64,000 bases of DNA, from the NCBI GenBank assembly GCA_903892355.1, contig CAITIE010000059.1, positions 1-64,000 on the forward strand, in the 5' to 3' direction. Every line of letters begins with the position of its first letter. Within the stretch, counting starts at the first letter, position 1. The notes below the pieces were generated by a model. That model did no database searches. It saw nothing but the letters and a program-made list of their open reading frames with translations, and was not told where the DNA came from. The position numbers and the translations under genes are program-made. This document shows, piece by piece, positions 25,014-35,200 of the stretch. Source of the stretch: an uncultured Pirellula sp. Its GTDB lineage: Bacteria; Planctomycetota; Planctomycetia; Pirellulales; Pirellulaceae.

Positions 25014-26858
25014 ATGACTCACGAAAATCCAACCGGCTCGAGTGATTCCAATTTGGCTATAACCGCTATTTCTGGTTCTGGTTCTGCATCTGGTTCTGCG
25101 GCGACTGGTCTGGATTCAACCAACACCACCTCCACAAGGGCTGATCGTCGGCACGACATGGATGCGTTGCGAGCAGCTGCGATGTTGTTGGGGATCGTCT
25201 ATCACGCTGCGCTATCGTTAGCGCTTGGATTTGGATGGTTCACGCAGGACCCCGCTGCGGACAAAGGAATGTACGTCTTTCAATCATGGGTGCATGGATT
25301 CCGAATGCATCTGTTCTTCATAGTAAGCGGATTCTTTACCGCAATGCTTTGGCAAAAACGAGGTGCACTCTCTCTCGTTTGGCACCGCTTCCGTCGGGTT
25401 TTGCTCCCATGCCTCGTGGGGCTTGTCACCGTAGTTCCGATCAGCAACATGGCGATCGGATATGTGATGTTTAAAAATGGAGAACGGGCTACTCAAAACC
25501 GAACAGAAGAACCCGCTACGGCAAGTATCTGGGCAGCGATTCGCAAGTTCGATTCGGCGGCGGTTGCGGACCATCTGAAAAACGGGGTCGATCCTAGCGG
25601 CTTGCATCCGGATTTCAAAATCACCCCCCTGACCTGGGCCGCACTCGTCGGTGATGGAGCATCGGCACGCTTGCTATTGGATATCCCAACCGATCCCAAT
25701 GTACGGAACGAAGATAAAGGAACCCCGCTGCATGCGGCAGCATTCCTCGGACGCTCCGACATCGCGATGATGCTTCTGGAACGCGGCGCCGATATCGACG
25801 CCATCGACTCCCGGAACGAAACACCTTTGATGGTCGCAAACGGTGATCTCAACGCTGTTCCTTTCATTGCAGGAATTCTTGGTCTAACTGCAGAACCTGC
25901 CGACGTGAAAGCAGGCAGGTCGCTGATCATTGCGGAACTGACCAAACGGGGTGCCGTTCCAAAAACCCTCGCGAATGTCCACGAGAAGACTCGCAGCGCC
26001 GCCGTCTCACCTCCTGCACCGTCGTCCTGGACCTCGTGGTGGTTTTGGCTGATTTACAACCCGGTCTTCAGTTTCTTATGGTTCCTCTGGTTCCTATGGT
26101 GGTTAGTCGTTCTGTACGCACTTCTCGCTAGCCTCCTCGCGCCCTTAAAGCTACCGAGTTGGACTCTTAATTGGGTCCGTTATCCTGTAGCTATTCCAGT
26201 GATGATCCTGCTAACGATACTCCCCTACGCATGGATGCAATCCCCTGGCTTCGTGTTCGGCCCTGATACCTCCATGGGTATCCTTCCTATGCCTCACATG
26301 TTTTGTCTCTACGGATTATTCTTTTTCTTTGGGACCCTCTACTTCCTTTCCGACGACTCCCAAGGCCATTTAGGAAGTCAATGGCGATGGTTGCTGCCAC
26401 TGACAATGCTGGTGGTTTTCCCCCTAGCTCTGGATGCATCCACCGGAACCTTTGGTTTACGGGATGCGTGGATTCCAACTCCCTATCAAAAATCAGTTAG
26501 CGTTTTTGGCCAAAGTGTTTTCGCGTGGCTAATGTCCATCAGTTGCATCGGCCTGTTCCGATCATGCTTTTCCAAGAACACGCCTTGGATTCGTTACACG
26601 TCTGATGCATCCTATTGGCTCTACGTCACGCACCTCCCTCCCGTAGTTCTGGCGCAGTACTGGGTCCAAGACATCCCTGGACCTGCGCTCTGGAAACTCG
26701 TTTTGATCTCCTTCGGCGTTACCGGCTTCCTGCTAGTTCTCTATCAACTGTTCGTTCGCAACACCTGGATCGGCGTCTTCCTGAATGGCTCCAGGCCAAA
26801 GAGTGCCAAACCAGCAGAACAATCGCCCAACATACCAATCCCCTCAACCTCTTCTTAA
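25014..26858 (+). CDS. Acyltransferase-3 membrane protein with inserted ankyrin repeats
   Basis: The protein starts with a low-complexity Gly/Ser/Ala/Thr segment (1-45). It then has an acyltransferase-3/OpgC-type membrane core: RRHDMDALRAAAMLLGIVYHA with the conserved His64, WVHGFRMHLFFIVSGFF and RFRRVLLPCLVGL (45-150). Residues about 171-300 form at least two clear ankyrin repeats (GTPLHAAAFLGRSDIAMMLL, ERGADIDAIDSRNETPLM). After about 340 the membrane core resumes with eight or so hydrophobic helices, ending ASYWLYVTHLPPVVLAQ. Such enzymes move acyl groups, often onto sugars or glucans across the membrane. The insertion should form a soluble loop for protein contact. It is a single gene. 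Confidence 0.82.
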   Translation: MTHENPTGSSDSNLAITAISGSGSASGSAATGLDSTNTTSTRADRRHDMDALRAAAMLLGIVYHAALSLALGFGWFTQDPAADKGMYVFQSWVHGFRMHLFFIVSGFFTAMLWQKRGALSLVWHRFRRVLLPCLVGLVTVVPISNMAIGYVMFKNGERATQNRTEEPATASIWAAIRKFDSAAVADHLKNGVDPSGLHPDFKITPLTWAALVGDGASARLLLDIPTDPNVRNEDKGTPLHAAAFLGRSDIAMMLLERGADIDAIDSRNETPLMVANGDLNAVPFIAGILGLTAEPADVKAGRSLIIAELTKRGAVPKTLANVHEKTRSAAVSPPAPSSWTSWWFWLIYNPVFSFLWFLWFLWWLVVLYALLASLLAPLKLPSWTLNWVRYPVAIPVMILLTILPYAWMQSPGFVFGPDTSMGILPMPHMFCLYGLFFFFGTLYFLSDDSQGHLGSQWRWLLPLTMLVVFPLALDASTGTFGLRDAWIPTPYQKSVSVFGQSVFAWLMSISCIGLFRSCFSKNTPWIRYTSDASYWLYVTHLPPVVLAQYWVQDIPGPALWKLVLISFGVTGFLLVLYQLFVRNTWIGVFLNGSRPKSAKPAEQSPNIPIPSTSS

Positions 26859-26881
26859 GAATTAAGCGATCAATACGCCCT

Positions 26882-26911
26882 GATTGCAGGTTCCGGGATT
26901 GCAGGTTCCGG
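26882..26911. repeat. 15-bp exact tandem duplication, intergenic
   Basis: GATTGCAGGTTCCGG occurs twice in direct succession (26882-26896 and 26897-26911), shortly after the acyltransferase stop. It has no coding role that I can see. Confidence 0.85.
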
Positions 26912-27140
26912 TTGCTTGGCTTTTCCTGGTTACGGTCTCTCTCGCTCGTGGGCATTGGAATTTACTCGACGTTTTTGAGGCGATGATACAAACGGTTACG
27001 AATAAATCAGTCCCATCGTGCGTCTGGCGTCATAGAATGATCGAGTGTTTTAATTAAGATAAAGACGGCCATTCCCCGCCGGGCAAAACGACCCTTCGAA
27101 TCGCTTTAAATTGCCCGCACCCATCCACCAGGTAGCTCCC

Positions 27141-28595
27141 ATGAGTCCCGCCACTAGCCCACTCCGACGATGGTCCCGCAAGGGAGCGATCCTGTTATCG
27201 CTCCTCGCGGGAACAACTGCTGTCATCGCCCTTGCCCCTCGCTTCATGGGCTCCGAGAAGACGGTCAAGCATCTCACACACACGGTCGCTCGCGATACAC
27301 TCGCCGTAATGGTCACCGAAAACGGAGCTGTCGAAAGCTCCAACAACAAGGAAATCAAATGCCTAGTCAAAGGTGGCAGCACGGTCCTTTGGGTGATCGA
27401 AACGGGAACCATCGTTCAACCGGGCGATGAATTGGTCAAACTCGACCAGTCCCAAATCGAGGACAAAATCCTCCAACAAAAGATCGTTTACGAAAGCGCA
27501 TTGGCGAACAAAATTACCGCGGAAAGCGATGTTGCTGTCGCTGAGACCAGTGTTACCGAGTACCTCGAGGGAACGTACCAAGAGGAAAAGAGCAAGATTG
27601 AGAAAGAGATTTTCGAAGCGGAACAAGCCCTCCGCAAAGCCGAGCTCTCCTTGCAATCAGCACTCCGCCTAACCGCCAAAGGAGTCGTCAAAGATCTGCA
27701 ACTCGAAGGGGAGCAATTCGCCGTCGATTCGGCCCGAAAGGATCTCGAGCTCAAACGGACTCGACTCGAGTCGCTTGAAAAGTACAACAAGGTTAAGTCG
27801 CTCCAGGAACTGCGAAGCAAACTCAGGGCGGCACAAGCAAAGTTGGCTTCGTTTGAAGCATCCCTCGAACTTGAAAAAGCTCGACTCGATCGCGAAAAAC
27901 TTCAACTCGCAAATTGCGTCATCAAAGCCGACACTGCCGGGATGGTGATTTTTCCCTCCATGGCGGCTTGGAAAGACACCCCGGACATCGCCGAAGGTGC
28001 TGTCGTGCGCGAGCAGCAAACGCTTCTGATGATCCCAGATGTCTCCAACATGCAAGTCAAAGTTGGCATCCATGAATCAAAGATCGATCGCTTGAAGGTC
28101 GGCATGAAGGCCAAAGTGCAACTCCAGGACTTGGTGTTGGAAGGGACCGTCAGCGAGATCGCCGAGGTGACACGGCCGGCGGGATGGTGGACCGGCAATC
28201 TAGTCAAATACGATACCAAAATAAAACTCGATCCCCATCCTAGTTTGAAACCAGGAATGAGCGCGATTGTCGATATCATCCTCGCAGAGCATAAAGATGT
28301 AATCACCGTGCCCGTCGCCGCTATCGTCGAAGGTGCAAACGGATTCTTTTGCTGGGTTCAATCCAGCGATGGCGTCAAAAAACGAGCCATTCGCGTCGGT
28401 GATACGAACGATCAATTCACTGTGGTTCTCGATGGACTAAACGTCGGCGATGCTGTCATCCTCAACCCGCTGGCGTTTGTCGAAGAAGCCCAAGCGATCG
28501 CGATCGATCCAGCGAGCGAGAAGGACAATGCGGCACCAGCGAATAAAGAGACTCGCAAGGAAGCCAACACAACTTCAGCGAACTCAGGCTCGTGA
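27141..28595 (+). CDS. HlyD/MacA-type periplasmic adaptor (membrane fusion protein)
   Basis: The 484-residue protein has an N-terminal anchor (RKGAILLSLLAGTTAVIAL), a beta-strand/lipoyl half-motif (VIETGTIVQPGDELVKLD), and a long coiled-coil hairpin (about 95-265, Glu/Lys/Arg/Leu rich). Then come the second lipoyl half (NCVIKADTAGMVIFPS), a beta barrel (MQVKVGIHESKIDRLKVGMKAKV in pieces) and a membrane-proximal domain. Adaptors of this type link an inner-membrane transporter to the outer membrane. I chose ATG 27141 because AGGTAG lies five bases upstream; a TTG at 27111 is in frame. It is directly coupled to the ABC permease. Confidence 0.88.
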   Translation: MSPATSPLRRWSRKGAILLSLLAGTTAVIALAPRFMGSEKTVKHLTHTVARDTLAVMVTENGAVESSNNKEIKCLVKGGSTVLWVIETGTIVQPGDELVKLDQSQIEDKILQQKIVYESALANKITAESDVAVAETSVTEYLEGTYQEEKSKIEKEIFEAEQALRKAELSLQSALRLTAKGVVKDLQLEGEQFAVDSARKDLELKRTRLESLEKYNKVKSLQELRSKLRAAQAKLASFEASLELEKARLDREKLQLANCVIKADTAGMVIFPSMAAWKDTPDIAEGAVVREQQTLLMIPDVSNMQVKVGIHESKIDRLKVGMKAKVQLQDLVLEGTVSEIAEVTRPAGWWTGNLVKYDTKIKLDPHPSLKPGMSAIVDIILAEHKDVITVPVAAIVEGANGFFCWVQSSDGVKKRAIRVGDTNDQFTVVLDGLNVGDAVILNPLAFVEEAQAIAIDPASEKDNAAPANKETRKEANTTSANSGS

Positions 28596-29911
28596 TGCTG
28601 GCCGCGTTTTCTCAAACCTTCAAGCTCGGACTCAAGAGCTTGATGCTTCAGAAGATGAGGTCAGCGCTCGCCGCCCTCGGTATCTTCATCGGTACAACCA
28701 CGGTGATTTGGCTGGTTGCGATGGGAGAAGGTGTCAGCTACCAAGCCCAGCAGCAGATCTTGGAATTGGGTGCCAACAACATCATCGTTCGCACTATCGA
28801 ACCCAAATCCAATACGTCGGGAGATAAAAACCGCGTAAAAAGTTATGGACTCCTGCGATCCGACTACCAGCGGTTTCTCTCCAACATTCCTTCGATTGTT
28901 CGAGCGGTTCCCATTCGCGAATTGCGTCGCGAGTTCGCCGCAAAAGGTCGCATCCTCAAGGCCAACTTGGTCGGATGCGCCATCGATCATTTTGATCTCA
29001 ATCGATTGGAAATCGCACGAGGGCGTTGGATCAATGCCGGGGACGATCGTGAGAATGTCATTGTGCTCGCAGATGGCACCGCTAAGAGGTTGTTCCCTTT
29101 TGAAAATCCGATCGGGCAAAAGGTTCGAGTCGAGAGCGACGTCTACACGGTCATCGGTCAAACGAAACCGCGAGGGGCTTCCGCTGCCATCGGCGGCAGT
29201 TTGGAAGCCCGCGACTACAGCTACGATGCGTACATACCTCTCGAGACATTTCGCCTTCGCGTCGGTGACCAAATCATGACGCGAACCGGAGAAGGATTTA
29301 ACTTCCAAGGGGAAATCATCGAACTAACACAAATCACACTCACCATCGCCGACATCGCAATGGTCGACGAAACGGTAGCCATCCTCGAACGGCTCTTGAA
29401 GAAGTACCACGATCAAGAAGACTATGCAGTCGTGGTTCCCAAGGAATTGCTTCGCCAAGCAGAACGGACGCGGTCCATGTTCAATGCCATGCTTGTGATT
29501 ATCGCTGGCATTTCGCTTCTGGTCGGTGGCATTGGGATTATGAATATCATGCTCGCCACCGTTACGGAACGTACGCGAGAGATCGGTATTCGCCGCGCAC
29601 TCGGTGCCAAACGCCGCGACATCATCCATCAATTCTTGGTGGAAACGCTTGTTCTCACAGGAAGCGGTGGATTGCTCGGGGTTCTTTGCGGGCTCATGTG
29701 CGGCCCTATCTTTCATTTCGGTCGCTGGTTACTGGTTCAAATCTCGCCAGAGCTCTTACCGCCCACCATCATGACCCTGGAACCACGAATTGCACTTTGG
29801 TCAGTGCTGCTCTCCGTGTTCATCTCTTTGGGGGTCGGACTTTTGTTCGGACTGTACCCGGCCCGACGCGCTGCAGCCATGAATCCGATCGAAGCCCTCC
29901 GGCACGAATAG
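28595..29911 (+). CDS. MacB/FtsX-type ABC transporter permease without ATPase domain
   Basis: The 438-residue protein has the type VII (MacB) permease layout: TM1 near the start (RSALAALGIFIGTTTVIWLVAMG), a large periplasmic domain (about 50-280), then three TM helices in the FtsX domain (MFNAMLVIIAGISLLVGGIGIMNIML, then LVETLVLTGSGGLLGVLCGL and the last near 395-415), quoted in pieces. The ending YPARRAAAMNPIEALRHE is the family signature. MacB carries a fused ATPase, but here none is fused and none follows. ATG 28595 overlaps the adaptor stop by one base (GTGATG); GTG 28592 is the alternative. It must pair with an ATPase encoded elsewhere. Confidence 0.9.
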   Translation: MLAAFSQTFKLGLKSLMLQKMRSALAALGIFIGTTTVIWLVAMGEGVSYQAQQQILELGANNIIVRTIEPKSNTSGDKNRVKSYGLLRSDYQRFLSNIPSIVRAVPIRELRREFAAKGRILKANLVGCAIDHFDLNRLEIARGRWINAGDDRENVIVLADGTAKRLFPFENPIGQKVRVESDVYTVIGQTKPRGASAAIGGSLEARDYSYDAYIPLETFRLRVGDQIMTRTGEGFNFQGEIIELTQITLTIADIAMVDETVAILERLLKKYHDQEDYAVVVPKELLRQAERTRSMFNAMLVIIAGISLLVGGIGIMNIMLATVTERTREIGIRRALGAKRRDIIHQFLVETLVLTGSGGLLGVLCGLMCGPIFHFGRWLLVQISPELLPPTIMTLEPRIALWSVLLSVFISLGVGLLFGLYPARRAAAMNPIEALRHE

Positions 29912-29965
29912 CAAGCGTGCCAGTTGGAACCGCACCAAAAAAACGTGCGAACGGGAAACCATCGC

Positions 29966-31015
29966 CTATCGCCGAAGCTCCTTTCGGCAATCCGGATCCA
30001 GCGGGGTTTCCGGTCCGACTTGGTCGATAGGATGATCGAATAAGTATCGCCAGACGGCCGCATGCAAATAGCCTCCCTGCTTGTCCTTGACGGCGGCTTT
30101 ACCTGGGGTGACGCAACTGTGGGCCCGTTTTTCGTCCCCGTTCACATCCGCGTTGGTAATCAAGCGGCGTGTGTTCTCAAACGGTGGAATCACCAAATCC
30201 ACATCGACCAAAGGCCCGTACTTGCTGAGCCCCAACATTTCCCAGGATCTGCAGTAATGATCACCGGTCCAACCGGTATCCAGCACATGGGAGAAGCCAA
30301 AGAATCGCTCTTTGGGGGTAGATGATGGCAATGCTTGCCACGATTCGTACTGATCTCTCGGTCCGCAAAACATCACCACGCGATCCACCCGCTGATGCAA
30401 TGCGAACCTTGCTGATGTCGTCGCACCATGGGATGCACCCGACATGATTACCCGATCCCAAGCGACGGATTCATTCCCAGGGCTCAGGTACTCATCCCAC
30501 AGTCCGTCGGGGTCTTGTCGCGATAGCCATTTTAAAAGCTCGAGGACTCGCTGCTGCATACCATCTGGTTTTGCAATCGCCACCAACTCGCTGAAATCCT
30601 CGCCGGTTGCTGCCTCCAAACGAATCTTTCCCAAAGCATACCGATCCTCCGGCGGTGGTTCTTTGGCAAAGCGGTTGAACCATCCATTGGCATAGTGAAC
30701 TCGAAGTACGTGGAAGCCTTCATCGGCCAAGAAGTGGAACAATTCGGGGCTATAGCCCATCATCCATACCACCAACCGCTTTTTTGCAGGTACCAAAGGA
30801 TTCCTGCAAGCGTGGCCAACGTCCTGCGATTTACCCTCCTTCTCAAGAAAAAACTCGATCTCAGGATACGCTCGAACGTTGGGATCCAGTTCGCTCGCGC
30901 GCGCGCTGAACTCGACACGAGCAAACCGATTGCGTTCCTGAGCCATGCTCGTATCCACCTTCAGTACCGTAAGTGAAACGATTCCTAAACAAGGGATGAG
31001 CCATCCGCGCAGCAT
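29966..31015 (-). CDS. Secreted alpha/beta-hydrolase-like protein
   Basis: The 349-residue protein has a signal peptide (about 1-24, cleavage near SMAQ) and an alpha/beta-hydrolase fold: KRLVVWMMGYSPELFHFLADEG early, and the nucleophile-elbow motif MSGASHGATT (Ser in G-x-S-x-G) near 195. A candidate acid and His follow (FSHVLDTGWTGDHYC; YLHAAVWRYLF). It resembles the BPSS1187-type family, a name I give from memory only. It probably hydrolyses an ester or amide outside the cytoplasm; the substrate is unknown. It is convergent with the ABC permease gene and divergent from the deacetylase gene. Confidence 0.7.
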   Translation of the reverse strand: MLRGWLIPCLGIVSLTVLKVDTSMAQERNRFARVEFSARASELDPNVRAYPEIEFFLEKEGKSQDVGHACRNPLVPAKKRLVVWMMGYSPELFHFLADEGFHVLRVHYANGWFNRFAKEPPPEDRYALGKIRLEAATGEDFSELVAIAKPDGMQQRVLELLKWLSRQDPDGLWDEYLSPGNESVAWDRVIMSGASHGATTSARFALHQRVDRVVMFCGPRDQYESWQALPSSTPKERFFGFSHVLDTGWTGDHYCRSWEMLGLSKYGPLVDVDLVIPPFENTRRLITNADVNGDEKRAHSCVTPGKAAVKDKQGGYLHAAVWRYLFDHPIDQVGPETPLDPDCRKELRR

Positions 31016-31230
31016 GTTGGTTCTTTCGTGTCTAAAGGGTTCGATCGGGTTGAGTCGCCGAAGGCTCCATCCTACACTCTACCGATGCAGATTGCATTCG
31101 ACCCCGCTCGATCCAAGCCGCCACATGAACGCTGTCCAATCCACTACGACCCGTTGATGCGCCCGTTGATTTGCTGAGTCATTCCTTATTTTTTGGTTGT
31201 TTAGATCCTTTGTGATCGCGAAGGAATTTC

Positions 31231-32127
31231 GTGAAACTGTTCTTCACCGATCGATTTGTCTTGCCGTTGCCCGAAGGACATCGCTTTCCGATGTCCAAGT
31301 ATCGGTTGCTGCGCGATCGATTGGTTGGATCTCCCACCCATCGCGACGACATTTTCCTGGAACCACCCACAGCCACGATCGACCAGCTCAAGCTCGCGCA
31401 CGACTCGGACTATGTCGAACGGGTTGTGGGTGGACGGTTGACGGAAATGGAGTTGAAACGGATCGGCTTCCCCTGGTCGGAAGCGATGGTGGAACGATCT
31501 CGCCGCAGTTCTGGTGCAACCCTGGCCGGGGCTAGGGCTGCGTTAATCGAAGGGGTGGCGGTGAATTTAGCTGGCGGAACGCATCATGCGATGACCAGCG
31601 CAGGAGAGGGTTATTGCGTTTTCAATGACGCTGCCGTCACTGTGCGCACACTGCTCGCCGAACGGACAATCGGACGGGCATGCGTGATCGATTGCGATGT
31701 GCATCAAGGGAACGGGACCGCCGAAATTTTGGGGCGCGATCTGGAGGTCTTTACCTTCTCGATCCACTGTGCGAAAAATTTTCCGGCCCGTAAGTTCCCG
31801 AGCCATCTCGATATCGATTTGCTTGAAGGAACCGAAGACTCGGAATACCTGGATCAGCTACGACGGGGACTCTCGCAAGTACTGCAGCATGGTCCTTTCG
31901 ATTTGGCAATTTATCTGGCAGGTGCCGATCCGTTTGTCGGAGACCGACTGGGCAAGCTTCGACTCACCAAAGAAGGGCTGCGAGCACGGGATCGTTTGGT
32001 TCTTGAGTCGTTAAAGGCTCACCGTATTCCGGTCGCGATCGCCATGGCTGGCGGATATGCACCCGATGTGAATGATATTGTCGATATCCACGAAGCGACC
32101 GTCGAGGAATGCAAACGGATCGCATGA
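31231..32127 (+). CDS. Histone deacetylase-family Zn amidohydrolase
   Basis: The protein belongs to the HDAC/AcuC/acetylpolyamine amidohydrolase superfamily, which removes acetyl groups from lysine or polyamines. The catalytic pattern is present: GGTHHA (His118-His119), GYCVFNDAA, IDCDVHQGNGT with Zn ligands Asp156 and His158, and the third ligand in LAGADPF. The end AMAGGYAPD carries the usual Gly-Gly-Tyr with its catalytic Tyr. Length 298 is normal for the bacterial form. The start is GTG 31231, supported by AAGGAA five bases upstream. Bacterial members often act on acetyl-CoA synthetase, but no acs gene is nearby, so the substrate is open. Confidence 0.92.
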   Translation: MKLFFTDRFVLPLPEGHRFPMSKYRLLRDRLVGSPTHRDDIFLEPPTATIDQLKLAHDSDYVERVVGGRLTEMELKRIGFPWSEAMVERSRRSSGATLAGARAALIEGVAVNLAGGTHHAMTSAGEGYCVFNDAAVTVRTLLAERTIGRACVIDCDVHQGNGTAEILGRDLEVFTFSIHCAKNFPARKFPSHLDIDLLEGTEDSEYLDQLRRGLSQVLQHGPFDLAIYLAGADPFVGDRLGKLRLTKEGLRARDRLVLESLKAHRIPVAIAMAGGYAPDVNDIVDIHEATVEECKRIA

Positions 32128-32189
32128 TAGCCGATGTCAATGGTACCGTGAGCCACTTGGGAGCTCGCCGAATGGCTTGTGGATTGCAT

Positions 32190-32212
32190 CCGATGATGCG
32201 TTGCATCACCGG
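32190..32212. terminator. Weak inverted repeat between convergent genes
   Basis: CCGATGATGC (32190-32199) and GCATCACCGG (32203-32212) form a 10-bp stem with one mismatch and a three-base loop. It lies between the ends of the deacetylase and the PSCyt gene and could end both transcripts, but no T-run follows it. Confidence 0.25.
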
Positions 32213-32238
32213 ACCGTTGTCGTGTCCGTCGGTTTCTT

Positions 32239-35200
32239 CTACGGCTTAGTCATCGTTTCATCCAGATTCAAAAGGATCCGCGAAGCCAGCGTCCATGCCG
32301 CCGCGTCTTGCGGAGTCGTCCCCTGCGGAAGCTCCCGCAACTTGCTCGCATCGCCCGTCAAAATCTCACGGGGATTCACCCAGCCATCTGCCAGTCGCTT
32401 GCGTTGTACTTGGATGTACTTCATCAATTCCTCACGCTCGCGATCCGAAGGAAGTCGCGATGTGGCAAGTAAGAATGCTCGATCGGTGCGGCTGGATTCG
32501 TCCTGCTTCGCTTCGTTGAGGATGCGAATCGCCATGGCTTGGGCTGATTCCACGAAGATCGGTTCATTGAGCCCTGTCAATGCTGCCAAAGGTGTGTTGG
32601 ATCGCACGCGGCGTGCGCAGGACAAATCTCCGTTAGGCGCGTCAAACGCACTGAGGACCGGATCGGGCATCGACCGCTTCCGAAACATGTACAGCGCCCG
32701 TCGGTATCGCTCGGGGCCTTGGGCGGGATTCCAGTACCCCGGATAAACGTAGTTGTAGTCGAGTACGTTTTGCGGAACGGGGGGAATCACACTGGGGCCG
32801 CCAACTTTTTGGTGCAACAAACCCGATACGCTCAATGCGATGTCGCGTACGGTTTCTGCATCGCAACGGAAACGCGGACCACGCGTCAACCATCGGTTCT
32901 TCGGATCCCGCTCGAGCAATTCCGGGGTAGCCCGTGAGCTCCGTTGATACGCATCGCTCATCACAATCCTTTTGACCAACTGCTTCTGGCTCCAACCGGA
33001 TTCCATGAACTCGACGGCTAGATTGTCCAAAATGCTTTGATACTCCGGCACCGGAGCTCGGATTCCGAAATCCTCTGAAGTCTCCACGAGCCCTTGGCCG
33101 AATAGATTCTGCCATATGCGATTCACTGCAACGCGTGCAGCAAGCGGTGACTCGCGATCGACCAACCAACGGGCCAGCCGCAATCGTGCTGGTACCATGT
33201 CCGTGTCTCCCTCAGAGGAGTTCGCCTGCGAAGGCTGATGGAAGCTGGCTAGAAGTTTCGGCTGCACCGGGTTGATCGGCTGATTCCAATTGCCGCGAGC
33301 GAGGGTATACGTGGTCCTTGCGTTTTTTCCATCCCTTTCCCGCAGGTGCAATACGCTTGTTTTCGCATTTGGAAACCGTTTCCATTCAGCGTGAATCTTC
33401 TCTGCTATCGGCTTCGCATCCTCGCGAGCCGCAATCCAGGCGAACAGAGATTTGTCGGAAGGTTGAGGGCTTTCGCTCTCGACGGCGCTTACGAGCATTG
33501 CGAGGACTGCATCGTGATCGACATTGGGTGCGGTGGGCGTTGGCGCATTGGTAACGCTGATCCGGCAACAACCCACCATGTCACCTTGTCTCCACACAAC
33601 CTTGAGCTTGCAATCCTTGAGGTTCTCGAGAGCTTTTTCGAGTTGCAGCACTGCCACCGAGGATTGGTTGCGGAGTCCTAGCCCCCGGTCCGATTTCCAA
33701 GTTGTTTCGTCCTTGCCATCGATCAAAAGACTAGCTGGTCCCGATGTGGACTTGCCATCCGCCGACTTCTCTTCCGCATTCGAAAAATCGGCGGTAGCTA
33801 CCGAGAACTTCTGCTTTTCCCAATCACTGCTTCCTGGGCGTTGGACGAACAGTTCAACCTCGCGCATATCCCACATGCCGACCCCGTTGCGACCAGGGCC
33901 CCGGAATGGAAGCTCGTCATGTGAGAGAACCTCGAATTGGAGTCCGGTGATTGTTTCTAGAGGAGAGGGGGCCAGCATGAAGATATCATTGCTGCTGTGG
34001 CCCACCATGAGGATCGATTCATCCTGTTCCTGAACAGGGTGATTCAGGCCGCTGATCGTTTCCAAGAGTTCGGCGTGGAGTGGCGTCCATGCGGGTCTCG
34101 ATTGGAGAACACCAGTTCGCCAAGTTGAAAAATCACTGTGCCAATTCTCATTGCGAGCGATAAAGTCTTTCAGTTCACCTTGGACGCGATCTCGAATCTC
34201 TCGGATGGTATTGAGTTGTTCAGAGGTGTAGACCCAAGACCGAGCTTCGAACGTGTTGTTGAGAAACGCGAACATTCCATAGTATTCGTCGTGAGTGATC
34301 GGATCGAATTTGTGGGTGTGGCACTGGGCGCACTGGAGCGACATTCCGAGCACCGACTTGCCGATACAGTCCATCCGATCGAACATTTCGACCATACGAA
34401 ATTGCTCAGGGACAATTGCCCCTTCCTCGTTGATCATGCTGTTGCGCAGGAAACCTGTGGCGATCATGGTTTCTTGGGTTGCATTAGGCAGCAAATCTCC
34501 GGCGATTTGCTCGATGACGAATTGATCATATGGCATATCGCGATTGATCGCATCGATGACCCAGTCTCGCCACGCCCATTGATCGCGCTGCAAATCCTTC
34601 TCGTATCCGTTGGTGTCGGAGTATCGAGCGACATCCAACCATGGTCGCGCCCATTTCTCTCCATACGCTTGATCGCGAAGCAACCGATCTACGGTAGCTT
34701 CGAAGCCATCCTGTTTCGCTTGTTCCAATTGCTCGGGGGATGGAGGGGTGCCGAGCAGATCCAGGTAAACGCGCCGGTAGAGTTCCCATGGTTCGGCAGG
34801 CGGATTCGCGTTCCATCCTTTGAGCTTGAGCGTGGATTGAATCGATTCATCGATGCCGTTTTTGACCGTCGCCGTCTTTGCAGGAGGGACAAAAGCCCAG
34901 TGCTTTTGATAACTGGCTCCTTCATCGATCCACCGTTTCAGAAGTTCCCTCTGCTCGGTGCTCAGTGGTTTCTTTTCCTCGGGGGGAGGCATCCGCGTAT
35001 CAAGATCTTCCGAGAGAATACGTCGAACTAACTCGCTCTCTCCGGATTTGCCAGGAACGATAGCAGCTACGCCTGATTCACCACCGGCCAATGCGCCTTC
35101 GCGAGTGTCGAGTCGAAAGCCACCTTCTCGCTTGGCTTCGTCGACACCGTGGCATTGGGAGCAATGCTCTGCGAAGATCGGTTGAATCTTTGAACGAAAA

